NCBI GenBank assembly: GCA_022829145.1
Contig: CM040765.1
Coordinates: forward strand, 17,389,792 to 17,453,791
Source: Albula goreensis
Lineage: Eukaryota > Chordata > Actinopteri > Albuliformes > Albulidae
Direction: 5' to 3'
DNA length: 64,000 bases
Shown here: positions 56,737-64,000 of the stretch, one piece after another
Layout of the letters: every line of letters begins with the position of its first letter
How positions within the stretch are numbered: the stretch's first letter is position 1
Notes under the pieces: model-generated
Database searches by the model: none
The model's input: the letters and a program-made list of their open reading frames with translations, nothing else
Told to the model about the DNA's origin: nothing
Position numbers and translations under genes: made by a program

Positions 56737-56870
56737 ACCTTCCCACCATTCCTTTCGCCCCCACCCAATCACAGGCATCCTCGCTCCCTTGTTTCGTGTT
56801 GATTCAAAGCATTAGGTCCACGCAGGACAATTTAAGTGACAACAGAGATGGAAAGCAGTTTGAAAGTATA

Positions 56871-56884
56871 AATAAACAAAATAA
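56871..56884 (+). terminator. Polyadenylation signals of lhx2
   Basis: Two overlapping-range AATAAA signals (56871-56876 and 56879-56884) lie about 135-145 bases after the stop. A longer 3'UTR is also possible. Confidence 0.55.
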
Positions 56885-59545
56885 AACCGTTCCTTAGTGG
56901 TGTTCCTTCAAAATCTTTGTAGGAGTGGCAGCTAAGCCTGTTTTATGGGTTGTTGCTGCGATAGCTGTTACTGGCTCACATAACTTGGCCACACCCACAC
57001 ATGGATTCTAAATCCCGCCCACCTCCACTGGTGTGTGGTTAGCGCTGTGCCTCACTCTGGCAGGGATTAAGCATTGGTAGTGGTTAACCTGATTTTAACA
57101 TTTTCCTTTTTCACTGCGAAGTGGTTTGGGTATCAAGAAGAGTGCTATAGATCTATAGAGCATTTGAGTATCTTATAGAGAGTTGAGTATCTGCTAGCTC
57201 TATAGAATCTGTAACTGCCCCTGTCACAGGGGGGCTGGTCTCCTTTTAATCTTTCACAGGAAATTGGGCTTTGCTGGCAGGTATCGGCACGAAAACACCA
57301 ATGGCCTGCGTGATCAGAAACAGAACTCTGTTCCCCAAAGAGGAGATTTTACTGCATAAACAGTGTGAGTGTAATCACAAAGTCTGATTTTCACAAGGGA
57401 CCGTTAAGCAATATCCGTCCAATTTCAGTGCCACAGAATGCAAGCCTCATCTGAATTTGATTATGGGGGTCTGAGGAATGTGCTCTTAAAGTCTAAATGT
57501 GTGTTCTAAATATATACATATATATTCACTTCGATTTACTTTAGTTTTCTGTTTTTGTCCTGAACTGCCACCGTGTCATATTCAGTCTAATCACACGTTG
57601 ACTCAGACAAAAATATGATCGACCTCAACTGGGGAGATAAAAACAAAGTAAGACAAATTTTAAAAAAAAAAGTTACGATCAAAACGAGCCAAGGGCTGTA
57701 CTTTATAATCCAGCAGCTTGATCCTCAGGGATTAGATCCAGCCCGAGCACCGAGGAGTCCCAGATAATGTGCTGATAAAGGATAATAGATTTAAAATAAA
57801 GAAATAAAGTAATGTAACGACCTCACTGGATAACTCCTCAGATGTATTCAATTATACGTTATGAATAAATGGCTTTTGACGCTGAGTTGTCTTACGGTAG
57901 TGAGCCTGATAGTGACTCTTATGCTCCACCCCATTAAAAAAAACAATGATCTGCTAATGATCTTAGAGCAAACTGTCATATCTCATCCAACTTATCATAT
58001 TAATTAAACAAACATTCATCAAAACCAAAGATTTTGGATAAGAGACGTCTGTTAAATGACAACTAGTAGATGTAAACAGACAGCCATGGTTATTAAAATA
58101 TGATATTCCCCCTTTTTGCTTCTGGTCAGTGCACACAATTAAGTAACTGCCTGGGTGCATGTGAGCTCTGCTAATGAACAGTATAGGGTAACAACAGAAG
58201 CCAAACAGGAGCTTTCAAAACTTGAACATGGCACACTCACATTAAAGACTGGGAAAAAAAAACTGCAGGCAGAAGAAAGCATGCGCATATAAATTCTCAT
58301 GAGTTTTAATATGGCAACATAATAGCAGCGTTGTAAAAAATTTTAAAGCTTATTTAAGCAGCCACAATGTATAGCCCACTGCCACTTGTTTTTTGCATTG
58401 TTGAGAAACATGAATAATAAAATGTTCCCGTTCTTTGCTGGCACAAAAGAATACAGCACTCTGTAACTCACCATGTTATTATCAGTAAGGGATCAATAAC
58501 TCTACCCCCACTGATCCACTTAGCTTGTCATTTTCTGGTAATGGCAAAAGAGTCTGAGACAAAATGACACTCCTGCCTACGACGTTAGCTAAACTATGAA
58601 TACGAGCGTTGTGATCAGGATTTTGGGTCTCCGTCCCAATGTCCACCAGGTAAATAAAAAAAAAAAAATCAACAGGCAAATATTTGTCTCCATTTATTAC
58701 AGGAAAATAATAAATAATAAATCGAAGGAATGTTCAGTGGAGGATGCAATTGCAAATGTTGGTGAAAATGCAAGCCGGGGGATGGAGAAATCCCTACTCA
58801 CATCAACTCTGAGCAAAATGTTTTCATTGTCTCTAAGAAGTAGAGTATAAGAAACGATAATGATCTATTATTTTTAAATAACTAGTAATTTTGTCCCACT
58901 CCACTCTACCGGGGGAAAGGATCTGGCTGTGGAGGACGGCAGAGTGAATTTCAGCTCTCATTCTGGTTCTAAGAATCACGCTGCTGTCACCACAGATCCT
59001 GTAAGTAAAGCCCCCGTACCCCACCCCCGCCCCCACCTCCCCATGCCTTGTTCAACATTCTATTACCTGCCCTGTCAACCCCCGCTTGTCATTGTATTGC
59101 CCCCCGCCCATCTCTCCCCCAGACTGTGTCGTTTCCTTCTCCTGGGGCTCGGTATGAAGCTGGTGTATTATATCTCTACAGGCACAAATTTCACAATACA
59201 TTTGCCTCTGGACAGTGTGAGCTTAACACCACGCCTCAGGCTGCCTATCAGTCTAAGGAGTACAGGCACGCGATTGGCCCATGCCGGTATCGCCGATTAC
59301 ACAGATCTGTGTCACGGAGAGATGCGCGTGGGGCCGTCATCGTTCTCCATCGTCCCGTCGCTAAGGATCAGCACTCCGGAGACCCTGTCCAAAGTATAGA
59401 GAATTCCAGGCACACCCCCTGCCCCCCACCCCTGGACCCTACCCACACCCCACTTTCTTCCGATAGACTCACAAGAATTTGCTTTTTCTTTTTTTACATG
59501 AATGTCTACCCTTGTTTTAAAATGTAATGTTTGGACTAGGCTAGA

Positions 59546-59685
59546 GTCCTGAAGGGTTGCAGTGGCTGCAGGTTTAACTCCAGTCCTGAAGGGTTGCAGT
59601 GGCTGCAGGTTTAACTCCAGTCCTGGAGGGCCATAGTGTCTGCAGGTTTAACTCCAGTCCTGGAGGGCCACGGGGTCTGCATCTA
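59546..59685 (+). repeat. 37-bp tandem array, four copies
   Basis: GTCCTG(A/G)AGGG... units start at 59546, 59583, 59620 and 59657, exact 37-bp period, each followed by CTGCAGGTTTAACTCCA. Confidence 0.93.
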
Positions 59686-62155
59686 TTTAGAAAAATGTCC
59701 TAATATTTTGGACACAAGTCTGGCATTGTGTAAGAGATCAGAGTGAGAGATTGTTGATCAAAAAGCATCTGAAGTCATTGAAGCCAACATTACAGGCTCA
59801 TTAATTCACTTCCACCTCAGCTGATCCATGGTCAGAAGAGGAAATATGTTTCGGCAGGGATGTTCACCATGAACAGAAAACAAAAATAGTTCCTCAGTCA
59901 GCAGTCTTTATAGCGTGCTAATGGAAACTGACTGCTGGTTCAAAGAATGCTCTCTTTTACAATGAGCAATTCCCACGGCCCATATAATTAAGTGTTAAAT
60001 GTTGATTTTACATCCCATTTCTGAGTTTGATTGTAAGTTTATGACACTCAGGAACAATTTGAGTCACAACAGCAAGGGGATTTGGCCAACTGCAAGACTC
60101 CCTCGTGTGTTACATTCTGCTTTTGCTCAATTTTCCTTTGGGCTACCATCCTCAAAGTGCAATTGTGTGTGGATTCCCACGATACCGAAGAACAAACAAA
60201 ATGCCCATGGTACATTAAAAACAGCCAATTTGGTGGAAATTTCTCCGAGAAGGTCAAAGTTCAAAAATTCAGCAAGCTCAAGGACAGAACTGCATGTTTC
60301 CCATCTGGGTGTAGGAGGCTGTATTTTTGTATTTCAGAACAGCTGATTTGTACATACTTATGACTCTTGTGGTCCGTTTTTAAGGCAGCCCAAAGGTTTC
60401 CTGGATGAGTTTTCTGATGGGGAAGAAGGGGGGGGGAAACTGGATCTCAGTGCTCTTCTCCGGCACAAACGGGGCTCTTAGGGGTTCCAGCCAGAGCCGT
60501 CTATAGCTGGCCACCACGAGGTGTCAAAGCCAGCCCCCGGGGAAGGGAAATCTGCCTGCCATATGCGGCCTTGATGTTCAAATAAAGACACATGATGAAG
60601 GCTTTACCAGCCCGGTCTCCAGCCTTAAACGACATGGCAGCCTGTATGGAAACATGCCTGTCAAATGGCGTGAGCGATCATTAGCTAATAACCTATATCC
60701 TCTATACTCATTTATGGGAGAATCTATCTAAATGTCATTATCATTTACATAACCAGTTAAGTTTTCTTTGATTATTATATATAGATTGGTGGCAGCTGGT
60801 GAGACCCCACAAAACTTGTTTCAATGAAATGAGAAATTAAATAAATAATTAACATTGAGGATAAATGGGAACACATTGAAAGTAATGATAGCTTTAGCAG
60901 TAAGGTTTCCTCCTGACCTTTCCCAGCTCACCAGTCACCGCTGACAGATATATTATTATTAATGAATGTGTAGCATAATAGTTACGGATATCAACTTTAA
61001 CTCTGAGGTAGCAGTCCTGAAAAGCAAAACTAATATCATTTTTTGTATAGTAAATACATGGAGCACATCACATCACGAATCCCAGCAGTGGGTAAAAACA
61101 TTTTTAATAATATATTCTTGATTTATTATTTATTTTGCAATGGAGATTTATTTTTCTTTTAACCAACCAGCTACACAGGAATAAACATCATGCTTCTAAT
61201 TACAGTGCAGACTTACTTCCTCCTTAATGATGTAAAGAATTATAATATATTATTATTCGTAACATACTATATACTTTTCAATTGTATATACTATACAATT
61301 TTTAAGGACATAACAATATCTGGACTTCGAAGGCACTGGAGTGCATGGCATGAAATCAAACCGAAAGAAAAGGGAGCAAAGGAGGAAACAAAATACCAAA
61401 CAACAAAAAAAACAAAAAAACAAATGGCAGCCTTTCTCCACAGACTGCATTATCAGATTAATCCTCTCCATCTGAAGAGACATTTTGTAATTCACCAGGT
61501 TAAATCCTTGACACCATTGATGAAGGTGAAAGGGTAAGCTCACCACCAGTGAAAGAATACCCCCACCATCCAACACTCAGTTTCTCAAAAGAGGGGGTGT
61601 CACCTCGAGGTATCTGCTGTCAGAAGACACAGATGTCATGCACAGAACCCCCCGGCATTGGAACCGCAAAGGGGGTTCCCACAGCAAGCACCCCCCGATG
61701 CAGCCTTAATTGCCCGCTGTGGCCTGACTGACTGAAGAGGGGGTGCTCAGGGGGAATAGAATGTGCGAGGGGGTGGAGCTGGCATCCGGATAAGCTCCTC
61801 TGCGGTCAGTATCTGACCAATTAGTGCGGATTAAGGATTCCTCTCCCCCCTCTCTCTCTGCCACAGTGGGGCTAATTAACACCAGGATCCCCAAAACTCA
61901 ACCTCCTCTACCCCCCTCCAGCTTTGTCTTGTCTAGCCATGGGGGGGGGAGGGGGGGCATATGAAGGCAGGGGGGTGTGGAGACTTCAGTACGGAAGTGG
62001 GACTGATATAGAAGCTTTGGTACCCTTGGGCAAAAGTGGCTTGGATTTGAACTGGCCATTGTTTAAGCGCCCCCTGCTGGTGCCAAAGAACTCTAGCTCA
62101 GAGTGCTATGGCTTTTACCTCAAAAGAATCTTCCCATCAGGAGTAATGTTATTTG

Positions 62156-62190
62156 TCTCTATATATATATATATAAATTCATATATCAAA
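62156..62190. repeat. (TA)n tract
   Basis: CTATATATATATATATAAAT, directly visible. Confidence 0.85.
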
Positions 62191-62689
62191 GCGGGGAGCT
62201 GTACGGTGCTCAGCAGCGCTCAGTGATATATCCCTACCCCCCATCTCTCTTTCCCCCCTCCCTCTTCTCTCAGTTCCATAGGGCTTTATTAGCCGTGCTA
62301 CTGGAGCAGTACTGCCAACGCACATCAAAACTATTCTAATAAAATTTATTTGAATAGGGTGTTTCAGGACAATAATTTCAGCAGTTATACGTTAGTAACG
62401 TGGCAGTAATGTTTCAGTAATACAGTAATGTTGCAGTAATGCTGCAGTTATGTTTCACTCATGTTGCAGCAATGCTATGCTAAAGCTCAATGCTTCTAAC
62501 TTTTACCAGAGAACACATTTTAAACTTAAAATATTATACTTCTTCACTTTATGTCTATTCATCATGTATTCCTGGCTGAAGAGCTGGACTTTCTATGACT
62601 GTCTGTAGAATTTGAGACACACTTGAAGCTCTTGTTCGATGTTCCAGACTTGTAATATATTTAATCTTAATATTTCAGCTTTTTACTGC

Positions 62690-62830
62690 AACTATGACTT
62701 TTTATACTGCCACTAGAACTACTGATATGACTTATACTACTTTTTATACTACAACTAGTACTACTAATTATTCTACTACTATGAGTACTATTACTACATC
62801 TGTTACTACAACTGATACTATTAATAAGGT
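62690..62830. repeat. Degenerate (ACT)n trinucleotide repeat
   Basis: Repeated ACTACT/ATACTA units over about 140 bp. They give a Thr-rich open frame on the plus strand that is an artefact. Confidence 0.85.
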
Positions 62831-64000
62831 ACTGTTGGCCAACTATTTCATGCCAGCTTCAAATTTCCTTACATTTCCTACAATTTTTCACATTTCCTTT
62901 TCCAGTTATATAAACAATATTTTATTAGTTACAATATAAATAGTTTATATAAAGAGGTTATAAATTCGTAAAATGTATACATTAATAATAAGAAAGGAAT
63001 CACTTACCGGACAAATAAACTATAAAAACAATGTGAAATTCATTTTGATAAATGATCATAGTGCTCTCTCAAAGCCGCAATGGACGATATGAATAACAGC
63101 GAATTGGTTGCAAATTTTTGTACAAAGTCTGTGAGGCGTCACAGTTCAAAACATAAATATACCGTTTGTTGGAAATTATTCCCCTATTACGCAACTCTGT
63201 GTTGGCTAGAAACATTTGCAAAAATTCCATTTGAGCGTGTTCTACATGACGGCTCTACTGTTGACCAATCAGCATGCAGGACCGAAACTGACCAAATTCT
63301 AAAACATACCCAGTAAAATGCTCGGTGCTAATTTTACCCTAAAACTTGTAAACAAGTAGGATTATACAAACTCTATCCAACGAAAATGTTTCTGATTCAG
63401 CAGTGAACATTTTATTATGTGAAGGAAATAAGTTAAAAATACATAAAATAGAAATTGCGCCGTTGTCAGTAAATGGAATAAACCTGTCTTTCCTCTTTTT
63501 TCTTAAGTTACATTTTGTCACCATCAGAGGGCGCACAGATCATGTAATATCGTTTATGCTCTTGTCACTCAACTTTTTTGTTGGGTTGAATGTTGAAAAT
63601 ATAATATTTTGGATGAACTTGGAACAGAAGTGCTATGATCAAAAAATCAGTACGGTCCTGGGAGTGTTCAGGATTATCTAAAAAGAAAACACCCGTTACA
63701 ACCTCTGAATTGTTCCAAGATGTCACTCTTAATCAAACACTTTTTTTCTTAATCTGTGAAGGATGAAGATACCCTGTGAATGCCGCATTATATTAGAAAC
63801 ACGACTTGTAATTTATTAATTTATTATTGTCTTTATGTATGGCAAGGAAAGTATGTGTACACTGTTCTTGTTTTGCATAATGTAATTGTTTTTAAAAGCT
63901 GAAAAAAATCACACTCTCTGACCCTCACCTCTCAGCTGATTGAAATATTGTATATGGCTGCATGCTATACTTCTCACTCTAGTATTGAAAAATCATTAAC

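Larger units (their letters stand above)
56885..64000. other. Non-coding region downstream of lhx2
   Basis: No supported exon. Open frames are short and anonymous. Contents: a block rich in GGATTA/TAATCC-type sites at 57.70-57.79 kb, a 37-bp tandem array at 59.55 kb, unique sequence at 60.0-60.7 kb, (TA)n at 62.16 kb, and an ACT-rich tract at 62.7-62.8 kb. In mammals the next gene is NEK6; none of its exons is seen here. Confidence 0.65.

Noticed and set aside
58929-59527. Two overlapping 150-residue open frames downstream of lhx2
   Set aside because: C-rich sequence with few stops; no domain, no resemblance to NEK6, the expected mammalian neighbour.

Overview
The window looks like a teleost fish chromosome. 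Genes are split into many exons with GT/AG introns, (TG)n/(CA)n microsatellites are abundant, tRNA-like SINE fragments with the usual fish tail ('...GGATAA.AGC.TC.GCTAAATG') recur, and three genes are recognisable by protein similarity: crb2 (Crumbs 2, plus strand), dennd1a (connecdenn 1, minus strand) and lhx2 (LIM homeobox 2, plus strand). The same order, CRB2 - DENND1A - LHX2, is known from human 9q33.3, so this is a conserved vertebrate syntenic block. No bacterial-type system, CRISPR array or virus was seen.

Layout. 1-11,520: non-coding sequence upstream of, or in the first intron of, crb2, rich in TG repeats and SINE pieces. 11,521-21,600: thirteen crb2 coding exons, covering about twenty EGF repeats, three laminin G domains, a transmembrane helix and the 37-residue cytoplasmic tail ending ERLI. 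The signal-peptide exon was not found. 21,601-25,309: crb2 3'UTR and the gap between two convergent genes. 25,310-43,516: twenty-two dennd1a coding exons on the minus strand, from MGSRI to the WETFD end. 43,517-49,527: a head-to-head gap holding the dennd1a promoter and lhx2 upstream sequence. 49,528-56,736: five lhx2 coding exons. 56,737-64,000: downstream non-coding sequence with AT-rich stretches and candidate regulatory sites.

The three genes share a conserved neighbourhood and no common pathway. Crb2 sets apical polarity and is important in retina. Dennd1a is a Rab35 exchange factor in endocytosis. Lhx2 is a transcription factor of eye and forebrain. The lhx2 copy is more diverged outside its LIM and homeodomain parts than I would expect for the main fish gene, so it may be one of the two duplicates left by the teleost genome duplication.

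Most notable observations: (i) two unrelated exons (crb2 at 15,818-15,997 and dennd1a at 34,199-34,268) have their splice donor copied in tandem, with periods of 42 and 32 bp; (ii) six single-base losses, each restoring the frame if one base is added to a homopolymer, lie in crb2 and dennd1a exons that are otherwise clean, which points to consensus error or, less likely, real decay; (iii) the lhx2 tail contains a three-unit 12-residue repeat; (iv) the A-box head of a SINE has been copied six times at 47-bp spacing; (v) a 37-bp unit forms arrays at separate places; (vi) an ACTACAATTCCCA promoter motif lies just upstream of dennd1a.
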